Origin: Neckera pumila
Lineage: Eukaryota > Streptophyta > Bryopsida > Hypnales > Neckeraceae
Direction of reading: 5' to 3'
Assembly (NCBI GenBank): GCA_963969595.1
Contig: OZ018416.1
Location: 5,596,065-5,660,064, forward strand
DNA: 64,000 bases
In this document: positions 12,353 through 24,085 of the stretch, in pieces
Layout of the letters: every line of letters starts with the position of its first letter
Numbering within the stretch: position 1 is the first letter of the stretch
Program-made: the position numbers and the translations under genes
The notes under the pieces: generated by a model
Database searches by the model: none
What the model was told of the DNA's origin: nothing
Seen by the model: only the letters and a program-made list of their open reading frames with translations

Positions 12353-15300
12353 CTGAAACCACGTGCGTTGCGTCTTTTCACTGGATAGTCAAGCCAAATG
12401 TGAAACTTACAAAGGTCACAAGCACCTGAGCATTGGGAAATTATAACATGAGTACAATAATGCTCATTACACTGCACTGATTTAACCTATTAGTGGACAC
12501 TAATTTATCAAAGTCGCACTATTTGATATATATTTCAATTATTAGTGAAAGCTAAAAAAATTACTATAAATTGTGTTAATATTAAGAAGCAAATATAAGT
12601 TGTTGTGAAACTGATTTTGGAATGAAACAAATTGTGTGGTGTCATGAATAGGATAAATCAATATAGAATTGGTAACCCATAATGATTAGAAGGTAGTTCA
12701 AGCTTCTAAAATTGTGAAGGTGTATAACAAAATACAGCTTGGAAGAATAACTTATTGATGGTTAACAAAACAAAATTGTAAATATGTCAAGAAATATGTC
12801 GCATAAATCATATCCATACAATTGAATCTACCATTACACTTATCAATAATTTTCAAATAAATTTTGAAACATCAAATTTGAAATCCAATTTAAATTGATT
12901 ATGTATTAAATATGTATAATTTCCACAAGAATTTTTTCCATTAAATTCAAAATGTTAAGTATTGATTACGATTTTTCTTTACAAAAAAAATTATATACCT
13001 ATTTGAGTCTTTTTTTAAAAGTCATTTTTTGAATTTTATTTCATTTTTTGAGATTAATCATATTTATGCCCCTTGAACTATAGAATATTTGTAAGATATT
13101 TTTTGGAAGATTGATACATACAAATGTTAATAGACTAGTACGCGAACCTACAAGCATCTAGACGTATGGAAAAAAAAATAAGACTTTGTATACTTGAAAC
13201 ATTTTTGTATTTGTATTTATCTGTTGCCCAAAATTTGAATTCCTTGTCTTTAATGGATTAAAGGTTATACTAAAATTTACATTGCAGTGTAATTCTTTTA
13301 TTAAATTTCTTTTAATGCAACTAGGACCAAACCATACTATAGTTTTTTCACATCCACTATGTGCCTAGGCATGTTTGGTCTTTTTCTACTATTAAGTCAT
13401 TTGAGTTCTAGACAAGAAAAAAGTATGAAATATTTAAAAGAATGGCAGATCACATGGCAAGATATGGTGTACAAATTTTATTTTTTTATATTTAGTTTAC
13501 TTTGACACAAATATGGAAACAAATTTTTTATTTTCAAACCATGCTTTGAGCCTTAAATTTTTAAGCCATTTTTAAGGTGTTTTGGATCTTCTTTTGTAAG
13601 TTACAAGGAATTGAAGCTCAAAGTAAGATGAGTCAATTTTAGGCAAAATGAAATGTAGGATCTTGTAGAAAGTGAAGTCCTTATCATTTGTACAAAGTTT
13701 GGTTTCAATCCATATTATAGACTGCAAGATTATAACATAGAAGAGAAGGGTATTGCAACGGAATTAATGTTTTGGCGTAGCTTAAAATTGTGCTTTGATT
13801 GGCTCTTTTGGACATAACATTTTAGAAAGTTGGCATTCTATGCTCATTCTCAAGGTAACCAAATCCTACATGCATGGAAATAAGTCTAGTATTTTTACGA
13901 CCCAAAATGAGTGAAAAAATGGTCTTGCAATAGTGACCACTTCCGGGACCACTTCATTGTTAAATTTCAAAAATTATGAGATAAATAGAAGATTTGTCAA
14001 AAATTTGGAGCCAAAATTCAAGATCAAACATGGTAGAATGAAAGAAAATACAAGAACAAACACACAACATGGAAAAAACTGAAGAAACAATTCAAATCCA
14101 AATGCAAGATGTGTATTCCAATGGTTGTTTGTACCAAGAGATCTGGCAAAGTTTTAAAAAAAAAGGGAGGAAGGCAATGCCACTCTAGTTCAAATCTACT
14201 ATTGGGTAGCTCATTGGAAAATGGTCATGAACGATCTCCGTTAGGAACCCATTAGAATTCCAAGCATCATCATCGTCAAGGGATGCATTCCAACATTGTT
14301 CTCTTGGGATGTTCCTCACATAGTCTGCCATGTGTTGCTTTTAAAATCGAGCCAAAAGTCTCCAACTACCTCTTTTCCATTCCAAAGGCTGGGAAAACCC
14401 TTACTAATACAAGTTGACACAATATGACCCTACCCATGAATACATGCCTCCACCTCATTGGCCAAAGTTTTTCTATCTGATGACTTTTTTCTATAGCTCC
14501 TAGACCACCCATGCTTTGGAAATATTTGTAAATTCAATAGTGCATCTTCTTCTAAATGTGAATATACCACTTGATGGCTAGCTTGATTCTCTTGGGAATG
14601 GACCCAAGTTCAAGTGACTTTATATTCCTAAGTCTAAAAATGGCGGTTCTACAAATTGAATGACCCATTTTGGGTAGAAATTTAAGGGTGAAATTGTCTA
14701 ATGTGATTACACCAAAATTGAAATTTTGAGCTTTTAAATTTATGTACATATTAATCAAATGTGAAAATTTTAGTTTTCTAAAAGAAATTATTACTAATGG
14801 TTCAATGTATAAAAAAAGTTAAATTGTTTCAACAGTGTGTCATAGTCACACCATTAAATTTGAAATTAATTATTATAAAAATCTAAACCCTTTGCAATAT
14901 TTATGTTTCATGTGGAACTATGTACATTTTATCTACTAAGATCTTGAATTTTGAAACTTCTCATTTAATATGAATTTGACCAAGTAATGACAATTTTTTT
15001 CTTGTAAATAATGCTTGATTTAATTTTATATATAGAATTTTGTTATGAAGAACACTTGAAGATTTTCACACAAAACTCATTTAAAATTTCAAATCATCAA
15101 AAATGCTTCATTTAAGAAGATATAATTAATCAAGATAAATCAATAAAATTATTTATTTGTTTAATTCATCATTCAAAAATAAAATTAAAAATATTTAGTA
15201 AGCTTGTATCACATGGCTATCTATAAGAAAATATTCAAACTAAAATTTGCAAATTTAAGATTTCTAATTTTATATTATTATGTTTGAATTTTGGAGTGCA

Positions 15301-15606
15301 CTTGTACAAAGGCACAATACAAAGTTTTTCATACTTCAAACTCCAATAAGTAAGGACTTGGAACCATGGATCCTAAGTTTTAAGTTACATAGGATAGAAT
15401 ATTCCACTTACCATGATTTCAAATGGTCATACGATAAATCATTCAAACATTATAAAGATATTGTATTTCAAAGTTTAGAAGTCATTGGAATATGTATAAA
15501 GGAACAACATTTTTTGTAACCTATAGAGAATCATGACCTTGGAGTATATATAAAATGATTCTGTATATTATACTACTAAAGAAAAGTAAACCACAAGATG
15601 ATTCAA
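12353..15606. other. Intergenic, AT-rich, no gene or clear repeat seen
   Basis: About 3.2 kb of low-complexity AT-rich DNA. Open frames are short and unlike known proteins. I recognise no RNA gene or terminal repeats. This may be old, decayed transposon sequence. Confidence 0.5.
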
Positions 15607-16460
15607 TTAACCTCTAAAAGCCCATTGTCCTTTTGGGGGACAAATGGAATTTTGGTCAAGTACCTACGGGCTGAATTTTTGTCATAATTTTCCAAAACCA
15701 TTTTTGAAGATGGAAAAATTGCTGAGTTTTGTGGGAACATAATTTTTTTTCAAATCGGTGTTCAGGGAATAAAGTTATGTCCAAATAAGCTCAAAATAGC
15801 CTTTATGGGGCTAGGGGCAGCAAAAAGAATTTTTAAAAGTTTAAAAATTTAATTTTTCCTTATAGATTAAATTTTTGTCTATTTAAAAACTGGGTTTATT
15901 TCATTTGGATTTGTTATGAGAAAGTTATGGACAATCTTGTTTTTTGGGCATTTAGAGCATCTTCCTGAAAACAAATAACATTGTAGGATTCATTTTTGAA
16001 TGCAATTTTTACAATTTCTAAAAAAAAAAATTTCACAAGGTTTAGTTTTTTTGCTAGAACAATCTCACCATTGGGATTAGTGATTTTTAATTCCATTTAA
16101 AAGATATTGATGTTTTAGATTTTCCTTCTATCTTGTACCTACTTCTACTTGACAATTTTTTTAATAATGAAAATTTAGTTTTTTTGGATTTTTTTTTTCC
16201 GTAGACTCTCAATTCAATTTCCACTATAAAGGTTTAAAGTTCAAAACTTTGTAGTGCAAAAAATGTTCAAAGTCATAAAATCTAGTCCCGCAATGTGTTG
16301 AAAAACTTGTTTTTTTTACTTTAAACGCAGATATCTTGCAATCTGTGCGGTCAAAAATTCTGAAATTTTTTCCACACATTTTCATACTAGTTAGATGTAG
16401 GATCCTACAGTTAGATGTGCAAAAAAAATATACAATTTTCAGATTTTTTTGAGTTCCCAT
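15607..16460 (+). mobile_element. TTAA-bounded element, class C, 3'-truncated
   Basis: It starts TTAACCTCTAAAAGCCC, close to the start of the 889-bp element at 16914. It then runs through related blocks up to the part that normally precedes the right end. The expected GGGCTTTTAGGGGTTAA end is not present, so it is truncated at about 16460. No ORF for a transposase. Confidence 0.6.
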
Positions 16461-16589
16461 TGGTGAAAGTAAAACAAAAAGACAAAATTCAAAAACTCAA
16501 TTGAAGATCAAAAACAAATTTGGTCTCTATTTTTTGTTATTCCTATGCAACAAAAAATTGGGTTTGAACCTACTTTACAATTGACTTTG

Positions 16590-16710
16590 GTGGATGACAA
16601 AGAATCCTTCTATATTAGAAAGAAGGACAACTATTCATCTTTGAAATTTGTTTGAAAGGAGAGGTCTTCTATAGTAGTTTGACCTCCAATGAGTACTCTT
16701 GGCTTTTTTT
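16590..16710 (-). repeat. Dispersed repeat, reverse copy
   Basis: Read in reverse, this segment gives ccaagagtactcattggagg followed by caaactacta and an aagatccttc-like stretch. It matches 50300-50475 and, less well, 51660-51850. At least three copies are therefore in the window. The ends are not defined, so the class is unknown. Confidence 0.6.
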
Positions 16711-16913
16711 AGCCCTTAAAGGACATTTTGTGTCCCTCAGACCTTTTGTTTAAGGAATAATGAGAATTATGAGAGCTGTTGTGAACGGCTCTATTCTGCA
16801 AAAATTGCATTGTTTTTCCCTTCCTTCCCACAAGCATCAAATGTAGTTGCATTGCTTTGTTGCCATAGTGAGAGTGTTGTGGATCAGGAGGTGCTCAGGT
16901 GGGGGGCGCTTCT

Positions 16914-17802
16914 TTAACCCCTAAAAGCCCAAGTGTCCATGTGGGGGTTATTTGGTACTTTGGGCAAGCTCATGTGACCTCAATTTTTCACATGATTTTT
17001 TGAAATTTTTTTGGGAGATAGAGAATCTCATTAGTTGCACGGAAAGATAAATTTCATCAAATTCCAACTTACCCTCCAAAAGTTATGGTGGATTGAATAA
17101 AAATTTCAGTTCGGGAATCTGATGCCCCTCAAGAATCTGACTTTGACTCCCAAGGGGGCAGCAGAGGTGGCAAGAGAGGAGAGGTGGCAAGAGGTGGCAA
17201 GAGAGGCTATTGTTGTGCCTATTGGGAGGTCACATGAGGCTTTAGGAGCTTGTAGATGTTAGAGATTTTGACATTTTTCAAATATTTTTTTTCCTACTTC
17301 TAAAATACAAGTGCATCTTTCAATCCACTGTTCAGATTTCCTAGATCAAAAAATGTGTGATGGGATTTTATTTTTGAAAATGGCGTATTGTAATGTCATT
17401 TCTTGGGACATAGTGGCAAATTTTAATTTTTTTTAATATTAGGATTGTCTTGGATTGCCTTGAAAATTGGCATGCACATGCCTAACATGTTTCCCCATAA
17501 GAAAAAATTATAAATTGGAGGTCTGTAGTGGAAACAAATTCAGCAAATGGCGGTGAAAGGCATCTGAAATTTTCGGGCACATTGGAAACAAAAAAATACA
17601 GACTTTGAATGCAAATATCTCCCAATCTATACTGTCAAACCTCACGAAATTTTTACCACATGTTTTTACACAAGTTAACTACAAGATCCAATGGTTACAT
17701 TCCCAAAAAAACATTTTTTCAAACTTTTTTGATGAATGCTCTAGAAATGGCAGTTTTGGGTGTTTTTTGAGGTAGAAAAGGCCTTGGGCTCTTAAGGGTT
17801 AA
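16914..17802 (+). mobile_element. TTAA-bounded element, class C, 889 bp
   Basis: It starts TTAACCCCTAAAAGCCC and ends GGGCTCTTAAGGGTTAA, giving inverted ends of about 13 bp beyond TTAA. The left inner part contains a gagaggtggcaagagg tandem repeat at about 17166-17206. The interior shares only short blocks with the 932-bp class. No transposase. Confidence 0.72.
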
Positions 17803-18284
17803 TTGTGAGGTTGTCTACAAAGAGAGAGATGTTCAATTCACAACAAAATTGTGCTTCATAGAGCCATTTGCTGTTTGCCTGCAAATCCAGTTCTTCTACT
17901 TGCCCACTTTCAAACCACCATGGCAAATTCCTCAAGCTACCTCATGAGGAATAAAAATGTTTTTAAGGGTTAAGCAAATGATTCACAACCGCTGCGTTCA
18001 AAAGGATGATTTCCACTGTAACCAGCACGGCAGCCCAGAATTCATTTACACAAGAACCAATTTAGGGCAGGGGCGATTTGCAAGCAGATCACAAATATTT
18101 TGTGTACTTAGGGCCACTTCACACTACGGCCATCGGTCGAGAGTCCGTCGGTTTCCACCAATCAGATTTCAGAAACCCCGAAGTTTGGCCTTCACACTCG
18201 AGCCTTCACACTACCCGCCACAATCCAAAGTCTGTCGCTCTCAAAACTGCCTACATGGCAGCAAAATGCTTACATGGCAGAAAA

Positions 18285-18357
18285 TTCCGACGGACTCTCG
18301 AGGAGAGTTTGGGTCCTGCAAAATGTAGGACCCAACTCTCCTCGAGAGTCCGTCGAA
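18285..18357. repeat. Inverted repeat (hairpin), about 34-bp arms
   Basis: The arms 18285-18320 and 18324-18357 both contain the block ctctcctcgagagtccgtcg (or its complement) and pair almost perfectly around a loop of about 3 bases. One copy of the same gagagtccgtcg block lies near the left end of the host element (18139). Confidence 0.85.
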
Positions 18358-18372
18358 TTTTTCAGAATTTTT

Positions 18373-18511
18373 TTTTTCATAAAAATAAGAAATTGACAAG
18401 ATCTCAGCCGCTAGATCTTTTTTCATAAAAATAAGAAATTGACAAGATCTCAGCCGCTAGATCTTTTTTCATAAAAATAAGAAATTGACAAGATCTCAGC
18501 CGCTAGATCTC
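18373..18511. repeat. 46-bp tandem repeat, three copies
   Basis: The unit contains cataaaaataagaaattgac followed by aagatctcagccgctagatc. Copies start at about 18378, 18424 and 18470 with almost no differences. The array leads directly into the heptamer array. Confidence 0.9.
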
Positions 18512-18775
18512 TTTGTTATTTGTTATTTGTTATTTGTTATTTGTTATTTGTTATTTGTTATTTGTTATTTGTTATTTGTTATTTGTTATTTGTTATTTGT
18601 TATTTGTTATTTGTTATTTGTTATTTGTTATTTGTTATTTGTTATTTGTTATTTGTTATTTGTTATTTGTTATTTGTTATTTGTTATTTGTTATTTGTTA
18701 TTTGTTATTTGTTATTTGTTATTTGTTATTTGTTATTTGTTATTTGTTATTTGTTATTTGTTATTTGTTATTTGT
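18512..18775. repeat. Heptamer array (TTTGTTA)n, about 37.7 copies
   Basis: 264 bp of essentially perfect TTTGTTA units. Because seven is not a multiple of three, all three forward frames cycle through the same residues (Phe-Val-Ile-Cys-Tyr-Leu-Leu) without a stop. Long open frames here are therefore an artefact. The unit is not the plant telomere motif TTTAGGG. Confidence 0.97.
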
Positions 18776-19518
18776 GTCGCCATTGGGGTTTGAAACCTAG
18801 TCTCCACCATGACAATGAGTCTTGGAATTCAATGAACCTACTTCACTTTGCATTCCCTTTGGCATAGGATGCCCCCTTCTTGTTCCAATGCCATCCTCTT
18901 ATTCCATCTATACCCTTCATATTCCTAGTTTGATGATGAGAGCATGTGCTGTGATTTTTTTTCCAAGGCCATTTATGACCCCTTTCTCATGTTTTTTTAG
19001 CTTTTGCTTGAAAAATTTGCCATATGAGTGAGGCTTCATAGGGAATTTCAGAAATTGGATGGACAAATGGAGAGAGAGAAGGATAGAAGTCACACATATG
19101 GTATAGGTTTGGACTTTGGGCTTGGCCTTTGGAGGCTTCACACTATGGCCAACCAAAGGCTCCAAAACCTATCATTTATTGCTCATTTCTTTGGACTCTC
19201 ACCAAAAGTTTGGACTCTCAATCCCACGGCCTCTTGACTTGGACGGCCATAGTGTGAAGAGGCCCTTACCTTGTCCTCAGCGGAATGCAAATTAGAACTT
19301 TTTTATTAGCTTGGCGAGGGAGTGGTCCAAGTTTCATGAATAAGCTTAACTTCAAAGTGACAAAGAGGAAAGAAAGTGTCCTCATACAGTTTCAAGTCTA
19401 ATTCAAAGTGCTTTAACTTTTGCATTTAAGGTCCAAGTTCAATAAAAACTTGTTGGAAAAGTTGCATTTTCTCCTCTAGTTTGTGTAGTACAATTTTCAA
19501 ATCAATCCAATATGTATA

Positions 19519-19722
19519 GTAGAACCTCTTTTAGTGCATACTCTCTTAGTGCATAATATGCAACAGGAGAGGTAGTACTTTGAAGCATTTATTTGTGAAT
19601 AGTAGTTGGAGGCCCCATAGTGAGAGGCCACATTAGCCAAAGTTCAGTACATAACCTCTCCATTTGCATAAACCTCTCTTAGTGCATAGTCCCAAGACTA
19701 TGCACTAAGAGAGGTTCTACCA
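19519..19722. mobile_element. Short MITE with GTAGAACCTCT ends, pogo/Emigrant-like
   Basis: Left GTAGAACCTCTTTTAGTGCAT is mirrored at the right by ATGCACTAAGAGAGGTTCTAC. Inner copies of ctcttagtgcat occur as well. The AGTAGAACCTCT-type end resembles pogo/Tigger-related MITEs, which insert at TA; TA lies close to both ends but is not exact. The next TTAA element starts immediately to the right. Confidence 0.6.
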
Positions 19723-20654
19723 TTAACCCCTAAAGGACCAACATGAGTTTTTTGGCCGTATAGAAATTTTGGGCAAGTACGTGTGACTAGAAATATCCAT
19801 TTTTGAGGCTGAAATTTTAATAGAAGGTGGGGGAAAGGAACATCTTCATGTGTACCAAGTTTCATGACATTTCAAAATACGAGTCAAAAGTTGTGACCTA
19901 ATATGTTACTTTTTTTTTTCGTAACTGGGCAGTTTGGGTAGATAAGAAAAAATCATTTTTTCTTGGAATTTTTTTTTGAAATTGGTTCTCTACATTTATA
20001 TATACTTAAAAATCCTTGAGTCAATCCATTTCAGTCAATGAGTCAAAAGTTATGAGGGTTTTTGAATTGCAAGTAGTTATAGATTGTCTAGTCTAAAAAA
20101 ACTTTAAAGTCGTTTATTTAACTCAATTTTCAATATTTTTGGAATAAAATAAAATCCTAGGATGTAGATTGATTATTACAACATTACAGCCGTGGGATTG
20201 GCATTTTTAAATTCCATAATTAAATTTTTAACAATTTAGTATTTTCAATCATTTTCTACTTCTTTCTATTTACTATTTTTTTCCTATATGTTGTACAGTT
20301 CCAAATGATGTGAAATTTTTCAAGCATATAGACAACTTGATTAGGAAATTGAATTCAAAGAAGCACCACCTTTATCGTCATTTTTCATTGAAAAGTGAGC
20401 TTGCAAAGTGCAGCTGCCTAGTTTTTCGCAGGATTGAAAAAATGGTTTTCAAGACTTTGAATGCTTATATCTTATGATCCACATGGTGGAATTTTCTGAA
20501 ATGTTTTCCACATGTTTTCAAAATATCATACTACAAGCTCCTATGGTTATATATGTCAAAAATTGTTTTTTTCCAAAAATTTGGTAATTGTAATAGAAAT
20601 GGCAGTTTTGGAGCGTTTTTGGTGATTATATAGTCATGAAACTTTAGGGGTTAA
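19723..20654 (+). mobile_element. TTAA-bounded element, copy 3, subfamily A, 932 bp
   Basis: It starts TTAACCCCTAAAGGACC and ends CTTTAGGGGTTAA. It aligns along its whole length with the copy at 11421 and has the same length. Flanks outside TTAA differ (acca on the left, agga on the right). It has short ORFs only. Confidence 0.82.
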
Positions 20655-21305
20655 AGGAGTTTCGGGCCTCCTAAGAGACTGCAAGTTCCCGGACTGTGGA
20701 AACTCAGCAGAAATGCTGGGACGCTGCCAAATGGCCAGGCTGATGTGGCCAAACAATTGCCACGTCATTTTTGAAAATATATATTTTTTATTTTTTATTT
20801 TTTTATTTTTTTTTGAAAAAAAAAAAATCTGACACGCCCATATTGTCGTTCCCTGAATCTGGGCAGACTAAGGAACAGTCTTGAAACAATCTTCCAAGGC
20901 CCCCAAAACCCTCTAATGTGTATTGATTTTTTGGAAGCCAATCAAAGTTTAAAACTTCAATTTGAGATCACCAAACCGCATTTTAGGGCTACAATTTTGT
21001 GGCCTTGTATCTCCTTCATCTATTGTTAGTTTTCAATAAAGTTTGTTGCATTTTATTCCCCTTGAAGTCTAGTTATTGTGGTAAAATTTTCACGTTAATC
21101 CAAGTTGTCTTGAATGTTTGGGAGCATTTCAAAGCTCAAAATCTTGCCATTTTTGGAGTACATTGAATTTCGGCGGCTTCTTTTTTCTTCATGCAAAGTC
21201 CATTTTCAATAATTTCTTTTGGAAAAGTTGCACATACTAGTCTAGTTTGTGTTGCTAAAATTTCATGTCAATTTAAGAAGTAATGAGTGATTGAGAAACA
21301 TTCTA
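20655..21305. other. Intergenic, possible decayed repeat
   Basis: No gene seen. The left part (about 20660-20870), with gggcctcctaagagactgca and a gccacgtcat motif around AT-rich runs, resembles the plan of the MITE at 25195-25465, but its ends are eroded. Confidence 0.4.
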
Positions 21306-21639
21306 CATTAGAAAAAAAGCACCCTCCAGAGGGCTACTCCAGATTGACATGGCCAAGCTTGAAATAGCTTGGCTTGCAATCCCAAAACAGTCAGCTTTCA
21401 TACTTTTTCTTTTTTTTTTTTAATTTTAATTTTTTAGTTTTAAATATTTTTGTAAGATTAAAAAAAAAAAAAAAACTATTAATTTTTTACTCGCAAATTT
21501 CGGTTCCTGCGTCATTGTCACAACAAAAACTGCATGGAAATAGGGCAAGAAACAAGTTTTTAGCCCAGAAAAACACTATTTCAGGGTCCTCCAGAGGGCT
21601 GTGGAGCAGCCCTCCCGAAGCCTGAAATTTTCTCTAATG
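21306..21639. mobile_element. CATTAG-ended foldback MITE, copy
   Basis: It starts CATTAGAAAAAAAG and ends AATTTTCTCTAATG. Inner repeats include ccagagggctactcc and, near the right end, ggagcagccctcc. The same ends and inner words recur at 25195, 27412, 36075 and 38425. It contains an aagcttgaaatagctt short palindrome. No ORF. Confidence 0.65.
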
Positions 21640-23767
21640 GTAGAATGAGGTTCACCCTTAGATGTGTTTTTTTGCAATTTTTCTTGCTCTTTTCTGACAT
21701 TTCAAAGCTGTTTTGTAGACACAATGAGTCAATTGAATGAATTTTTTTTGGACCATTGTGTCTATATACTAGTTTCAAATCACTTTGTAGTGTTAAGGTT
21801 TTTCATTTGAATAGGTTTAGAAATCAAATTTCACCTCCAAACCTATTTTTGGGAAAATTTCAGCATCCATTTCTAATACTAAAACATTATGATCTTGCAA
21901 TCTATGTGGCCAAATGACTTCAAATTTTGTACATGTCATCTACAACATGTACACTAGAAGATTGTACAGTTGAGATTTGTATAACTTGAAGACATTTAGA
22001 TCTATAAAACTTCATAAGCAACAACATTTTTGAACCCTGGAAATCAAATGTCCAGTTAGTCAGTCATGCTGAGGACTGTTGAGGAGTGGTCCAAACTTCA
22101 TGTTCCCCCATAACAAAAATAGCAGTCCAACATGGAAGCATAGTATTATACCCACGAGTTTGACTTCAGTATTTTCCAAGGAGGACCACATCCCCAACCG
22201 GAGGAAGAACAAAGCATATCCTTAACAAATTGGGAGTTGGGGATGTAGCCATATGGCACAAGTCTTCCTGACAATTGACAAATGAGTTGCGTGGCATGTA
22301 AGGTAATTACACCTAAAACCAACCGTGTTCTAATTGCAACCCCTATCTAGGAAGGACTGACATGTTGCTTGAAGTATGTTCTACTATCAATGATGAGTTA
22401 GGTAGGCTTAAATGGTCGCTTTAAGAGCATACTACCATGCTTGGGAGCGGAGAATACATGTTTAAGGGTGCCATAATTTATCTTACTGTGCATTCACACC
22501 AGTGTTGTTTTTTTATGCACGTATTTTTGTCAACTGGAAACTTACTTGCAGCTTCTAGAAGTTGGATAGGTTCTGTCAAGGAAATTTTCATTTTTTGCAA
22601 TCAGAATGGCCAAATTACTGTTGTATTCAAGACCAACATAACATTCAAAAGCCTTCAAGGAGGCTGTCTTTCCCTCCTTGGAGGCCACATCCACAAATTC
22701 ATCAATGGGGGGCTGACATGAGAGCAGCCCCACTCCAACACGGGGAAGCGACTCTTCAAATGTTCTGCACCATTGATCTTAGAAGATCAATGGTGCAGAA
22801 CATTTGAAGAGTCGCTTCCCCGTGTTGGAGTGGGGCTGCTCTGAGTTGTCTATGTCTTGACACATGTTCTTTAGCTAAATATGATGTGGAATATTCCACA
22901 CCATTTCGTTAGGGGGAAGGTAGACCTTCTCTCTGCTCTTGAATGTTATGAACAACTGAATTTTAATTCCGTATCACCTAGTTTTGATTTGGAAATCACC
23001 AACTCTCACCCAAATATCATCCAAGTATCACACAAGTATTGAAAAAATAGTTGGCTACTTCTCCAAAATAATAATAAAAAATCCACGAATTCACACCAAA
23101 AGGAGGTAGAAATGTAAGGCAATTTAGTGTACAATGATTGTGTTACACATCCATTGTCACATATTGCCTTTTTTAATACTCATTTCAATTCATGGTAATA
23201 CTTCATGGCTATTTTGATTCAAAACTGATCATTTTAGAGTTTACTTTATTTTTCATAGCATTGTAAAATTCAAAAGATGATTCCTCTAGATTTAAAATAA
23301 ATAAAATATTAGAGTTCATTTTTAGAAGATATTTTTGAACTACAAATTAGAGTCTCATGCTTTTTAATTTGACATATTTTTTGCTATTTATAGAACACTA
23401 GTGAACCCTTCAATTCAATAAATGTGCTTTCTCAAAGCAAATTGAATATATAACTCAAGTAGTTCATGTTTGAATCCATTCCTCTACCATTGTTCATCCC
23501 ATCACCATCCCCTATTCATCATCTCATTCATCATAGTGGATGATGCTTATATGATGGAGGCCCTCATTCCCGACCTTGCATCCTAAACCAAGGCAATTTT
23601 AGGATTATATGCATCTAGATTTTCCAAAATGTATAGAACATGTAAGGTAGTAGTACTCATAACCTTTTTTATAGTCTATATCCATAACTGCCTCCTCAAA
23701 AATCTTAATAAATCTTTGGAAGTGAATAGATGTGATTACAAGGATGTATAACATCTGAATATCAACT
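21640..23767. other. Intergenic around the palindrome, no gene seen
   Basis: Apart from the palindrome at 22722-22841 there is no supported gene. The area at 22080-22720 is less AT-rich but has no long coding frame or splice pattern. Confidence 0.45.
22722..22841. repeat. Perfect palindrome, 59-bp arms, 2-bp spacer
   Basis: The arms 22722-22780 and 22783-22841 are exact reverse complements around AG. The arm begins gagcagccccactccaacac and ends accattgatctt. A transcript would form a long perfect hairpin. Confidence 0.95.
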
Positions 23768-24085
23768 ACTACACTAAAAATGATATTTAGTGTTGGCAAC
23801 ACTAATTACAAACCTTGACACTAAATATCATAAGTAAGTAACACTAAATCTAATTTCTAACACTAAATATGCTCTATGGTAAATCTAAAATCTGAAAAGG
23901 TTGACATTTAGTGTTAGAACACATTAAAAAAATGAACTTGCAAAGGAAGTGGAGGCGGAGGCGGAGGCGGCACATTGACGTCCAACACAACACTAAATCC
24001 GCTACAATTCAGATTTAGTGTTGTGGCTGGTAGGGGGATAAAACACTAAATGTCATACTACACTAAATATCATTTTTAGTGTAGT
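23768..24085. mobile_element. MITE with ACTACACTAAAAATG ends, 318 bp
   Basis: Left ACTACACTAAAAATGATATT is mirrored at the right by AATATCATTTTTAGTGTAGT. The motif tttagtgtt or its complement recurs several times inside, as in the subterminal repeats of CACTA elements. A ggcggaggcggaggcgg tract lies at about 23953. A CACTA assignment needs a 3-bp target duplication, which is not clear, so another class is possible. Confidence 0.65.

Larger units (their letters stand above)
18111..19265. mobile_element. PIF/Harbinger-type non-autonomous element, 1,155 bp
   Basis: Left end GGGCCACTTCACACTACGGCC; right end, reverse-complemented, GGGCCTCTTCACACTATGGCC. Both are flanked by the 3-bp duplication TTA (18108-18110 and 19266-19268). 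GGG..CCC termini and a TTA duplication are typical of PIF/Harbinger. Inside are an inner hairpin, a 46-bp triplicated unit and a heptamer array. No transposase frame is present. Confidence 0.8.

Noticed and set aside
18485..18867. Three overlapping open frames of 95-115 codons with a repeating hydrophobic peptide
   Set aside because: They come from the (TTTGTTA)n array, which has no stop in any forward frame. There is no start context or family likeness.
22722..22841. A CRISPR-like or rho-independent terminator reading of the palindrome
   Set aside because: It is a single pair of arms without spacers, in a plant nuclear genome.
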